In this document: positions 7,089 to 14,543 of the stretch, one piece after another
Layout: every line of letters begins with the position of its first letter
Position numbering within the stretch: position 1 is the first letter of the stretch
Assembly (NCBI RefSeq): GCF_042683405.1
Contig: NZ_JBHUJS010000003.1
Location: 868,001-932,000 of the forward strand
Length of the DNA: 64,000 nt
Reading direction: 5' to 3'
DNA from: Telluria sp042683405
GTDB taxonomy: Bacteria > Pseudomonadota > Gammaproteobacteria > Burkholderiales > Burkholderiaceae_D
The notes under the pieces: generated by a model
Told to the model about the DNA's origin: nothing
Databases searched by the model: none
The model's input: the letters and a program-made list of their open reading frames with translations, nothing else
Made by a program: the position numbers and the translations under genes

Positions 7089-8465
7089 ATGACCACGACT
7101 CCCTACTCCACGCTGTCGGCCCTGTCCCCACTGGACGGCCGCTACGCCGCCAAGACCGACAAGCTGCGCCCGATCCTGTCCGAAGCAGGCTTCATGCACC
7201 ACCGCGTGAAGGTGGAAATCGCCTGGCTGCAGGCCCTGTCGCAAGCCGGCTTCGACGAGATCAAGCCCTTCTCCGCAGAAGCCAACGCGCACCTGGAGCG
7301 CATCGCCGCCGACTTCAACGAAGACGCCGCCGCGCGCATCAAGGACATCGAGCGCGTCACCAACCACGACGTGAAGGCGGTCGAATACTGGCTCAAGGAA
7401 CAGGTCAAGGATGTGCCGGAGCTGGTCGCGGCGACCGAGTTCATCCACTTCGCCTGCACTTCCGAGGACATCAACAACACCTCGCACGGCATGATGCTCA
7501 AGGCCGCGCGCGACGGCGTGATGCTGCCGGCCCTGCAAGCCATCATCGACAAGCTGACCCGCCTCGCGCACGACAACGCGGCGCTGCCGATGCTGTCGCG
7601 CACGCACGGCCAGACCGCCAGCCCGACCACGCTGGGCAAGGAGATGGCCAACGTGGTGGCCCGCCTGCAGCGCGCGGTCAAGCGCATCGCCGCGGTCGAA
7701 ATCCTGGGCAAGATGAACGGCGCGGTGGGCAACTACAACGCGCACCTGTCGGCCTACCCGGAATTCGACTGGGCCGCGTTCTCGAAGGACGTGATCGAGC
7801 AGCGCCTTGGCCTGACCTTCAATCCGTACACCATCCAGATCGAGCCGCACGACTACATGGCCGAGCTGTTCGACGCGATCGCCCGCGCCAACACGATCCT
7901 GCTGGACCTGAACCGCGACATCTGGACCTACATCTCGCTGGGCTACTTCAAGCAGATCACCAAGGCGGGCGAAATCGGTTCCTCGACCATGCCGCACAAG
8001 GTCAACCCGATCGACTTCGAGAACTCCGAAGGCAACCTGGGACTGGCCAACGCGACGCTGCGCCACATGGCCGACAAGCTGCCGGTCTCGCGCATGCAGC
8101 GCGACCTGACCGATTCGACCGTGTTGCGCAATATCGGCGTGGGCTTCGGCTACGCGCTGCTGGCCTACGACAGCTGCCTGCGCGGCCTGAACAAGCTGGA
8201 AGTGAACGCCGCCCGCCTGGAGCAGGACCTGGACGCGAACTGGGAAGTGCTGGCCGAGCCGGTGCAGACCGTGATGCGCCGCTACGGCATCGAGAACCCG
8301 TACGAGCAGCTCAAGGAACTCACGCGCGGCAAGGGCATCTCGAAAGATGCGCTGCGCGAGTTCATCACCGGCCTGGCGATCCCGCAGCAGGCCAAGGACC
8401 AGCTGCTGGCGATGACGCCGATGAACTACACCGGCATCGCCGAGCAGCTCGCCCGCGCGATCTGA
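7089..8465 (+). CDS. purB: adenylosuccinate lyase
   Basis: A 458-residue purine enzyme that removes fumarate from SAICAR and from adenylosuccinate. It is of the long E. coli type (about 456 residues). LSALSPLDGRYAAK opens the protein, TSEDINNTSHG and SRTHGQTASPTTLGKEM are active-site segments, and GSSTMPHKVNPIDFENSEGN is the fumarase/aspartase superfamily signature with the mobile catalytic serine loop. ATG 7089 gives the family N-terminus; the frame is open earlier but is not homologous. A strong terminator follows at 8549-8579. Confidence 0.97.
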   Translation: MTTTPYSTLSALSPLDGRYAAKTDKLRPILSEAGFMHHRVKVEIAWLQALSQAGFDEIKPFSAEANAHLERIAADFNEDAAARIKDIERVTNHDVKAVEYWLKEQVKDVPELVAATEFIHFACTSEDINNTSHGMMLKAARDGVMLPALQAIIDKLTRLAHDNAALPMLSRTHGQTASPTTLGKEMANVVARLQRAVKRIAAVEILGKMNGAVGNYNAHLSAYPEFDWAAFSKDVIEQRLGLTFNPYTIQIEPHDYMAELFDAIARANTILLDLNRDIWTYISLGYFKQITKAGEIGSSTMPHKVNPIDFENSEGNLGLANATLRHMADKLPVSRMQRDLTDSTVLRNIGVGFGYALLAYDSCLRGLNKLEVNAARLEQDLDANWEVLAEPVQTVMRRYGIENPYEQLKELTRGKGISKDALREFITGLAIPQQAKDQLLAMTPMNYTGIAEQLARAI

Positions 8466-8548
8466 CAGGGAACGGGGACTGCCGCCGCATGCCAGGGCGG
8501 CAGCGCTGACCCCGCATTCCGTTCGCATTCGCGGTAGCAGCAATACAG

Positions 8549-8579
8549 GGGACCGTCCGTCATGGACGGTCCCTTTTTT
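8549..8579 (+). terminator. rho-independent terminator after purB
   Basis: Perfect 10-base stem GGGACCGTCC / GGACGGTCCC (8549-8558 and 8564-8573), 5-base loop GTCAT, then six T. The stem contains the same GGGACNGTCCC-type core seen at several other gene ends in this window. Confidence 0.9.
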
Positions 8580-8656
8580 GTACGCCTCAACGCAGGCCGG
8601 TGTTTTTTGCTACTATTTTGTTCTAACAAGAACTATAGAGTCCGGAGACCCGCGTG

Positions 8657-9190
8657 ATGCAGCGCTACACCGCCACCGCCATTGCCCTGCACTGGCTGAT
8701 CGCCCTGCTGGTGATCGCCAACTTCGCGCTCGGCGTCTTCATGACCGACATCCCCGGCCTCACCCCGGCCAAGCTGCGCTACTTCTCCTGGCATAAGTGG
8801 GCGGGCGTCACCATCCTGCTGCTGGCCACGCTGCGCCTGCTGTGGCGCCTCAGGCATCGGGCGCCGGCTCTGCCCGACACCATGCCCGCCTGGGAGAAGA
8901 TGGCCGCGCATGCTTCGCATTCCCTGCTCTACGTGCTGCTGTTCGCGGTGCCGCTGTCCGGTTATTTCTATTCGCTGGCCGCCGGCGTGCCGGTGGTGTA
9001 TTTCGGCGTGATCGAGCTGCCCGTGCTGATCGGCCGCGACCCGCAACTCAAGGAACTGCTCGAGACCACGCACTTCGGCCTCAACATGCTGCTGGCCGCC
9101 ACCGTTGCACTGCATGTGCTGGCCGCGCTGAAGCACCAGTTCATCGATCATGACAGCGTCCTCCGGCGTATGCTGCCGGTCCGCACCTGA
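8657..9190 (+). CDS. cytochrome b561 family protein (YceJ-like)
   Basis: A 177-residue membrane di-haem cytochrome. Four membrane helices are visible: IALHWLIALLVIANFALGVF, WAGVTILLLATLRLLWRL, SHSLLYVLLFAVPLSGYF and FGLNMLLAATVALHVLAAL. Haem-ligand histidines lie in each (ALHW, SWHKWAG, ASHSLLY, TTHFGLN, ALHVLAALKH). It is followed by two yceI genes, the order of E. coli yceJ-yceI. It probably moves electrons within the membrane, perhaps for quinone or a YceI-bound lipid; that part is inference. An in-frame GTG lies one codon upstream. Confidence 0.92.
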   Translation: MQRYTATAIALHWLIALLVIANFALGVFMTDIPGLTPAKLRYFSWHKWAGVTILLLATLRLLWRLRHRAPALPDTMPAWEKMAAHASHSLLYVLLFAVPLSGYFYSLAAGVPVVYFGVIELPVLIGRDPQLKELLETTHFGLNMLLAATVALHVLAALKHQFIDHDSVLRRMLPVRT

Positions 9191-9205
9191 TTCGGAAAGC
9201 CCATC

Positions 9206-9751
9206 ATGAAACGTCTCCTCCTCCCCCTGCTGCTCGCCATCCCCGCGCTTGCGATGGCCGGCCCGCTCAAGACCGATGCCGCCAACAGCAGCGTCACCGC
9301 GGTCTTCCGCCAGATGAACGTGCCGGTCGAAGGCGTGTTCAAGCGCTTCACGGCCAGGGTCGACTACGATCCGGCCAAGCCCCAGGCCGCCCGCGCGGAC
9401 GTCCAGATCGACACCACCACGCTCGATGTCGGCGACGAGGAGATGAACAAGGAGGTGGGCAAGAAGGAGTGGTTCCACACGGCGCAGTATCCGCGCGCGT
9501 CCTTCGTGTCCACGGCCATCCGCGCCACGTCGCCCGGCAAGCTCACCGTCGACGGCAAGCTCACCATCAAGGGCCGCACCGCGAACGTGCGCTTCCCGCT
9601 GACGGTCAGGCAGACCGGCACCAGGTTCCTGTTCGAGGGACAGCTGCCGATTCGCCGCACCGCGTTCCTCGTCGGCGAAGGCGACTGGCTCGATACCAGC
9701 ATGGTCGCCGACGAAGTGATCATCAAGTTCCGCATCACGGCAGCACAGTAA
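9206..9751 (+). CDS. YceI family periplasmic protein (first copy)
   Basis: A 181-residue secreted lipocalin-like protein that binds polyprenyl or quinone-type lipids in studied family members. The signal peptide is MKRLLLPLLLAIPALAMAGP, with cleavage after AMA. The mature part has FRQMNVPVEGVFKRFTARVDYD, then KEWFHTAQYPRASFVSTAIR, the family core, and ends DEVIIKFRI. It starts 15 bases after the cytochrome gene and precedes a second yceI gene by 18 bases, so the three form an operon. Confidence 0.9.
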   Translation: MKRLLLPLLLAIPALAMAGPLKTDAANSSVTAVFRQMNVPVEGVFKRFTARVDYDPAKPQAARADVQIDTTTLDVGDEEMNKEVGKKEWFHTAQYPRASFVSTAIRATSPGKLTVDGKLTIKGRTANVRFPLTVRQTGTRFLFEGQLPIRRTAFLVGEGDWLDTSMVADEVIIKFRITAAQ

Positions 9752-9769
9752 TCCCACCCCACCGTAAGG

Positions 9770-10345
9770 ATGAACATGAAAGCAAAGATCTTCGCAGCAG
9801 CCCTCACCGCAGTCCTTGGCAGCAGCGCATTTGCCGCTGACGTCTACCAGATCGACCCGAACCACACCTACCCGAGCATGGAAGTGGACCACAAGGGCCT
9901 GTCCATCCTGCGCGGCAAGTTCAACAAGACTGAAGGCACGATCACCCTGGACCGCGTCGCCAAGACCGGCACCATCAACGTGACCATCGACGCGGCGTCG
10001 GTGGATTTTGGCCATGACCGCCTGAACAACCACATCAAGTCGGCCGACATGTTCGACGTCGAAAAATTCCCGACCGCCGTGTACAAGGGCACCTCGATGA
10101 CCTTCAACGGCGACGTGCCGGCGACGGTGAATGGCGAGCTGACGCTGCATGGCGTGACGCTGCCGGTGCAACTGAAGATCAACAAGTTCAAGTGCGTGCA
10201 GAACACGCAGCTCAAGCGTGAAGTGTGCGGCGCGGATGCGTCGGCGGAGTTCAAGCGGACCGATTTCGGCATCGGCTACGGCGGCGCCGCCTTCGATCCG
10301 CTGGTGAAGCTGCAGATCGAAGTGGAAGCCATCAAGCAGCAGTAA
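9770..10345 (+). CDS. YceI family periplasmic protein (second copy)
   Basis: A 191-residue paralogue of the gene before it. The signal peptide MNMKAKIFAAALTAVLGSSAFA is followed by DVYQIDPNHTYPSMEVDHKGLS, the classic YceI opening. DRLNNHIKSADMFDVEKFPTA is the most conserved YceI segment, and GVTLPVQLKINKFKC then RTDFGIGYGG complete the barrel. Two cysteines (KCVQ, EVCGAD) may pair. ATG 9776 is an alternative start. Retaining two divergent copies suggests two different lipid ligands or compartments. Confidence 0.93.
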   Translation: MNMKAKIFAAALTAVLGSSAFAADVYQIDPNHTYPSMEVDHKGLSILRGKFNKTEGTITLDRVAKTGTINVTIDAASVDFGHDRLNNHIKSADMFDVEKFPTAVYKGTSMTFNGDVPATVNGELTLHGVTLPVQLKINKFKCVQNTQLKREVCGADASAEFKRTDFGIGYGGAAFDPLVKLQIEVEAIKQQ

Positions 10346-10376
10346 GCGACACCGGGGGGGGCGGGCCCCGGCCGTA

Positions 10377-11039
10377 TCAGGCGGGCTGATACCTGGCGAA
10401 GGCGTGGCCCGGGCCAGGCAGGCCGCGGTACAGGCTTGGCGTGAACTTGCAGCTTTCCACGGCACGCACGGCTTCGGCGCGGGCCGCATCGTCATGCGAT
10501 CCGCGCTCGGCCTTGATGCCGAACGCCGTGCCCGCCGGCGTGATCAGGAAGCGCAGGAGCACGCCCTGCCCACCGGCAGGCCCCTCCGTCAGTACCAGCC
10601 GCCCTGCCGCCGCGCAGGACTCCGGCACGATCTCGGGTCGCGTGCCCGGCGTATTCCCGCCATCCTCCAGCGCCCATGAAAACGCCATCTTCTTCCACGT
10701 CGCGCCGGCCAGCTTGCCGTCGCGCGTCATGGGCGTGAAGCGGCAGGCCGACATCGCCCCAAGGGTGGCGTCATCCAGCAAGGCCCAGCCGCTCGACGCG
10801 AGCACGCGCTTGTCGTGTACGCGCCCATCCTCTCCGATGAGCAGCTCGATGACGGTTTTCCCTTCCAGCTCATAGCGCCGGGCCTCCGCCGGGTAGGCGG
10901 GTCCGGCGCAGTTGCGCGGGATGCCGCCGGCCAGTTCGCCCTGCATCGGCGGCGGGTGCCTGGCCACGAGGTCGTCCGAATTGGCGTACGCAAAGGCGGC
11001 CAGCGCGGCCAACGGTAAAAATAGTCTGTTCAGCTTCAT
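10377..11039 (-). CDS. secreted protein with two TonB C-terminal-like domains
   Basis: A 220-residue protein with a signal peptide (MKLNRLFLPLAALAAFAYA). The first half, from AYPAEARRYELEGKTVIELLIGEDGRV to ACRFTPMTRDG, is a TonB C-terminal fold. The second half repeats the pattern as GVLLRFLITPAGTAFGIK to SCKFTPSLY. Unlike true TonB it has no uncleaved anchor linked to a proline-rich spacer, so it is unlikely to energise receptors and its role is unknown. The cysteines before each FTP are matched (AMSACRFTP, VESCKFTP), which supports an internal duplication. Confidence 0.8.
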   Translation of the reverse strand: MKLNRLFLPLAALAAFAYANSDDLVARHPPPMQGELAGGIPRNCAGPAYPAEARRYELEGKTVIELLIGEDGRVHDKRVLASSGWALLDDATLGAMSACRFTPMTRDGKLAGATWKKMAFSWALEDGGNTPGTRPEIVPESCAAAGRLVLTEGPAGGQGVLLRFLITPAGTAFGIKAERGSHDDAARAEAVRAVESCKFTPSLYRGLPGPGHAFARYQPA

Positions 11040-11263
11040 GTATTCAGTTGGCGCAGGCGGTGCGCTGCATCGGAAAATCCATCGAAGTGTCCTTGCCGTT
11101 CATGCTGCCATCGATGCGTGCGTCCGGCAGCGCGGCGGCGTATGGTTTCATCGATTGCCCGTGTGTTTGTATGTCGAGGTCGTACGTTAACACGGCCGCC
11201 AGCCATCCGTCATCCCCGGGCTGCCGCCATCCCAGCGAAGGCTGGAAGCCACCGGCCCGAAGA

Positions 11264-11302
11264 AAAACAAAAAAGGGCGCTGCCCTTGCGAGGCAGCGCC
11301 CT
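11264..11302 (-). terminator. rho-independent terminator of the glycine-zipper gene
   Basis: Perfect 11-base arms AGGGCGCTGCC (11274-11284) and GGCAGCGCCCT (11292-11302) with a 7-base loop. Read on the minus strand the stem is followed by TTTTTTGTTTTT. Confidence 0.88.
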
Positions 11303-11317
11303 CCTGATTCAAGCCAT

Positions 11318-11342
11318 GGGACAGTCCCGCAGGGACCGTCCC
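11318..11342. repeat. GGGACNGTCCC-family hairpin
   Basis: GGGACAGTCCC (11318-11328) and GGGACCGTCCC (11332-11342) are inverted copies with one mismatch and a 3-base loop, 7 bases past the end of the glycine-zipper gene. Confidence 0.6.
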
Positions 11343-11349
11343 CGGCTGA

Positions 11350-12486
11350 TTAACGGCCGTCGCGGTCCGCGTCGCCCGGCATCGCGCGCTCGACGCGATC
11401 CCACGCCGCACGGGTTGCAGACTTGGCCTGCTCCCAGTTCAGGCGCGATTTGCCTTTTACGCGTTCCCAGTCATCCGACAGGTCGTTTTCAGCGCTGTCG
11501 AACGAGCCAGGATAGCGGCCGCGGCCGTTGTAGCCCAGTTCGTAGGCAGGACCGTAGTCGTCATAGGTGTAGCCCGGGGTGTAGTAGGACGAGGTCTGGT
11601 AGTTCTGGCTCCAGTACTCGCGCTCCTGCTCCGGGTTGACCATGTGGCCGATGCCCTTGCCAGCCATGCCGCCTGCCACTGCGCCGATCGCAGCGCCAGC
11701 GGCCATGCCGACCGGGCCGCCAACCGCGCCTGCAGCCGCGCCCACTGCCGCGCCGGAACCGGCGCCGACACCCTTGGCCAGGTTGTGGTCATGCAGCTCG
11801 TCGCCGCGCTTCGGATTGACGACTTCGGCCGCGCCTTTGCCTGCCAGGCCGCCCGAGATGCCGCCGATGGCCGCACCAGCCGCCATCCCGATAGGACCGG
11901 CTGCAGCGCCGATGCCCGCGCCGGCCAGCGCGCCAGCGCCAGCGCCCAGGCCGGTGCCGATCACGTGCTCGCCCTTGTTGTCCTTCCAGCTCTGTTCGAT
12001 GTGGGCTGCGTCTTCGTCCGAACGCGGGCTCACGCCCATCACGATGCCGCCGCTCTTGATGCCTTCTTCATAGTGCTTGACGCGCTCTTCCGGGATGCCG
12101 GCGCCGATCAGCGCGCCGATCAGGCCGCCAGTCACGCCACCCGCGCCCGCACCTGCCAGCGCAGCGGCCACAGGACCGGCGATCACGATACCCATGCCTG
12201 GCAGCACCAGCGTGGTGCCCACGGCTGCGATGCCTGCCAGCACGGCGCCGATCGCGCCGCCGATGCCCGCACCCACGCCCGCGCCTTCAGCGGCCTTGGT
12301 GCCCAGTTCGGTCTCCTGATCGCCGAAGTGGCGCTTGCGCGTGTCGTCCGACATCACCAGGTTCACGTCATCCTTGCTGTAACCGCGCTCGTGCAGCGTG
12401 TTATATGCACGCTCGGCGCTGTCGCGGTCGCGGAACAGGCCGGTCACCATGCGGTTGCTCTTGGTCGTGTCGTCATAAGTTGCCAT
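11350..12486 (-). CDS. glycine-zipper stress protein with CsbD-like tail
   Basis: A 378-residue protein with three parts. Residues about 10-50 (RMVTGLFRDRDSAERAYNTLHERGYSKDDVNLVMSD, seen in pieces) resemble the general-stress GsiB/YflT-type N-terminal domain. The middle is very rich in Gly and Ala, with several membrane-like glycine zippers. One block is duplicated: GPIGMAAGAAIGGISGG...GKGAAEVVNP and GPVGMAAGAAIGAVAGG...GKGIGHMVNP. The C-terminus DDWERVKGKSRLNWEQAK resembles a CsbD domain. These features point to an envelope stress protein; the exact function is unknown. It is divergent from a GlsB/YeaQ stress gene 240 bases away. Confidence 0.85.
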   Translation of the reverse strand: MATYDDTTKSNRMVTGLFRDRDSAERAYNTLHERGYSKDDVNLVMSDDTRKRHFGDQETELGTKAAEGAGVGAGIGGAIGAVLAGIAAVGTTLVLPGMGIVIAGPVAAALAGAGAGGVTGGLIGALIGAGIPEERVKHYEEGIKSGGIVMGVSPRSDEDAAHIEQSWKDNKGEHVIGTGLGAGAGALAGAGIGAAAGPIGMAAGAAIGGISGGLAGKGAAEVVNPKRGDELHDHNLAKGVGAGSGAAVGAAAGAVGGPVGMAAGAAIGAVAGGMAGKGIGHMVNPEQEREYWSQNYQTSSYYTPGYTYDDYGPAYELGYNGRGRYPGSFDSAENDLSDDWERVKGKSRLNWEQAKSATRAAWDRVERAMPGDADRDGR

Positions 12487-12726
12487 GTCTCATTTCCTTT
12501 CTGGGAATTGTGTGGTGGGCAGGCTCACTTGCTTGCCGGTCGAACTACGTTAAGCTCTTCGATACCCGGCATCTGTACGGTGCCGCACCTACGCGCCACC
12601 GATTCTGCAAGCGTTGCGCTACGTTCGTTGCCGCACCGACCCCGAACTCGACGATGACTAATCTGCATTCACGGCCAGCGCTTTCGCATTGGTCAATGCG
12701 TGTTAATTACTTTAGGAGGGATCGAC

Positions 12727-12996
12727 ATGTTATTCATTATCTGGATCGTCATTGGCGGTATTATGGGTTGGCTTGCCAGCCTGGTCATGAAAACGGATGC
12801 CGAACAGGGCATGATTCTCAACGTTGTCGTCGGTATCGTTGGCGCGTTCCTGGGTGGCTGGCTGCTGTCGCCGCTATTTGGCACCGGCACCATCAACCAG
12901 GACGACTTCAGCGTCACCTCGCTGCTGGTTTCCTTCCTTGGCGCAGTCATCCTGCTGGCCATCGTGAACCTGCTGCGTCGTGGCCGCGTTCGTTAA
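12727..12996 (+). CDS. GlsB/YeaQ/YmgE family stress-response membrane protein
   Basis: An 89-residue inner-membrane protein with three short hydrophobic helices: FIIWIVIGGIMGWLASLVM, ILNVVVGIVGAFLGGWLLSPLFG and LLVSFLGAVILLAIVNLL. This matches the transglycosylase-associated/YeaQ family in length and pattern. ATG 12727 is chosen because a strong AGGAGG lies 8-13 bases before it; an in-frame start at 12700 has none. A terminator follows. The divergent neighbour is also a stress-type protein, so shared control is plausible. Confidence 0.92.
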   Translation: MLFIIWIVIGGIMGWLASLVMKTDAEQGMILNVVVGIVGAFLGGWLLSPLFGTGTINQDDFSVTSLLVSFLGAVILLAIVNLLRRGRVR

Positions 12997-13017
12997 AAAA
13001 TGTAGTTTGCCCACCGA

Positions 13018-13052
13018 AACCAACGCTTGATCGGAAAGCGTTGGTTTTTTTT
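13018..13052 (+). terminator. rho-independent terminator after the GlsB/YeaQ gene
   Basis: Perfect 11-base arms AACCAACGCTT (13018-13028) and AAGCGTTGGTT (13036-13046), then a run of T to 13052. Confidence 0.92.
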
Positions 13053-13069
13053 CGCCCCGGAATTTATCC

Positions 13070-14344
13070 ATGAGATCGCCCATAATGATCGCGCTCGTAT
13101 CCGTACTGCTGACGCTGCTGGCCGTATTCCTGACGTTCAACCTGATGCCCGGCGAGCGGCGCCTCGAGGAAAAACTGTCGCGCAGCTATGGCACCGACGA
13201 CGAGCAATTCCGCCGTTCCCTGGGCGTGCTGCTCGGACCGCCCATCCTGGAAGGCAACCACGTCGAAGAGCTGATCAACGGCGACCGCATCTTCCCCGCC
13301 ATGCTCGAAGCGATCCGCTCGGCGCAGAAGACGGTCACCTTCGAAACCTTCATCTACTGGTCCGAATCGATCGGCAAGGAATTTGCCGACGCGCTGTCGG
13401 AACGCGCCCGCAACGGCGTCAAGGTACACGTGCTGCTCGATTTCATGGGCAGCGTCAAGCTCGACGCCGCATCGATCGAGGAGATGCGCGAGGCCGGCGT
13501 GGAAGTGGAGCGCTACCACAAGCCGGCGTGGTGGAAGTTCACGCGCCTGAACAACCGCACCCACCGCAAGGTGCTCGTGATCGACGGCAAGCTCGGCTTC
13601 ACCGGCGGCGTGGGCGTGGCGGACCAGTGGCGCGGCGACGCGCAGGACAAGAACCACTGGCGCGACACCCACTTCCGCGTGCGCGGGCCGGTGGTCGGAC
13701 AGATGCAGGCCGTGTTCAACGACAACTGGAGCAAGTCGACCGGTTCCGTGCTGGATGGCGAGGAATATTTCCCCGCGCTGGAGCCCGCCGGCAACATGCC
13801 CGCGCAGATGTTCAGCAGCTCGCCCACAGGCGGCAGCGAAAGCATGCACCTCATGTACCTGATGGCGATCACCGCGTCGCGCCGCGAGATCATGCTGTCG
13901 AGCTCCTACTTCGTCCCGGACAAGCTGGCCATCGACGCGCTGGCGGAAGCGGCCAAGCGTGGTGTGCGCATCCGCATCATTACCCCCGGCAAGCACATCG
14001 ACACGGCCATCGTGCGTGCGGCATCGCGCGAGCGCTGGGGCGACCTGCTCAAGGCCGGCGTCAAGATTGCCGAATACAAGCCGACCATGTTCCATGTGAA
14101 GTGCCTGATCGTGGACGGCCTGCTGGTGTCGGTCGGCTCCACCAACTTCGACAACCGCTCCTTCAAGATCAACGACGAAGCCAACCTCAACGTGTTCAGC
14201 CGCGAGTTTGCCGCGCGCCAGGCCGAAGTGTTCGAAGCGGACTGGAAGAAATCGCGCCAGATCACGCTTGCCGAGTGGGAAAACCGGCCCCTGCTGGAAA
14301 AAATGACATCCAAGTTCTACTCCATGTTCGGCGCCCAGCTGTAA
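13070..14344 (+). CDS. phospholipase D-type cardiolipin synthase-like protein
   Basis: A 424-residue membrane-anchored PLD-superfamily enzyme. Residues 5-25 are one N-terminal helix (IMIALVSVLLTLLAVFLTFNL). Two HKD motifs are intact: HRKVLVIDG at His165 and HVKCLIVDG at His342, each followed by the usual G-G/G-S-x-N turn (FTGGVGVAD; GSTNFDNRS). The layout matches ClsB-like cardiolipin synthases, which join two phospholipid headgroups. A single anchor rather than two places it nearer ClsB/ClsC than ClsA. Whether it makes cardiolipin or acts on another phosphodiester is not shown by sequence. Confidence 0.88.
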   Translation: MRSPIMIALVSVLLTLLAVFLTFNLMPGERRLEEKLSRSYGTDDEQFRRSLGVLLGPPILEGNHVEELINGDRIFPAMLEAIRSAQKTVTFETFIYWSESIGKEFADALSERARNGVKVHVLLDFMGSVKLDAASIEEMREAGVEVERYHKPAWWKFTRLNNRTHRKVLVIDGKLGFTGGVGVADQWRGDAQDKNHWRDTHFRVRGPVVGQMQAVFNDNWSKSTGSVLDGEEYFPALEPAGNMPAQMFSSSPTGGSESMHLMYLMAITASRREIMLSSSYFVPDKLAIDALAEAAKRGVRIRIITPGKHIDTAIVRAASRERWGDLLKAGVKIAEYKPTMFHVKCLIVDGLLVSVGSTNFDNRSFKINDEANLNVFSREFAARQAEVFEADWKKSRQITLAEWENRPLLEKMTSKFYSMFGAQL

Positions 14345-14361
14345 CACAATCACAACTCCCC

Positions 14362-14432
14362 AAAATGGGGACAGACCCCATTTCACATACCGAAATGGGG
14401 TCTGTCCCCATTTTTGGGTCTGTCCCCATTTT
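14362..14432. repeat. GGGGACAGACCCC-family long perfect hairpin
   Basis: A perfect 23-base inverted repeat (14362-14384 and 14392-14414), arms AAAATGGGGACAGACCCC..., with a 7-base loop ACATACC. It is followed by one more half copy (GGGTCTGTCCCCATTTT). It lies just after the cardiolipin-synthase-like gene. The same element in nested form occurs at 32703-32796. Confidence 0.9.
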
Positions 14433-14444
14433 GGGTATTTTTCA

Positions 14445-14473
14445 TTGACTATTACGGCAGCGGTGCGGATACT
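14445..14473 (+). promoter_or_regulatory. candidate sigma70 promoter of the S46 peptidase gene
   Basis: TTGACT (14445-14450), a 17-base spacer and GATACT (14468-14473). The predicted transcript has a leader of about 65 bases. That leader contains a perfect 14-base palindrome ATGTATGCATACAT at 14507-14520, a possible operator or mRNA hairpin. Confidence 0.55.
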
Positions 14474-14543
14474 CTCAGACGCTCCCGGCAGAGCACATCT
14501 GCCGCAATGTATGCATACATATATATTCAAGAGACCGACAAGC

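Larger units (their letters stand above)
11040..11349. other. 310-base gene-free gap
   Basis: Between two minus-strand genes. It holds the terminator of the glycine-zipper gene, one GGGACNGTCCC hairpin (11318-11342), and a degraded GTCATCCC/CCAGCGAAGGC repeat at about 11210-11250. The remainder next to the TonB-like gene would contain its promoter, but I see no convincing -35/-10 pair. Confidence 0.6.

Noticed and set aside
14362..14432. The repeats as a CRISPR array
   Set aside because: They are inverted hairpins without regular unique spacers, and there are no cas genes.
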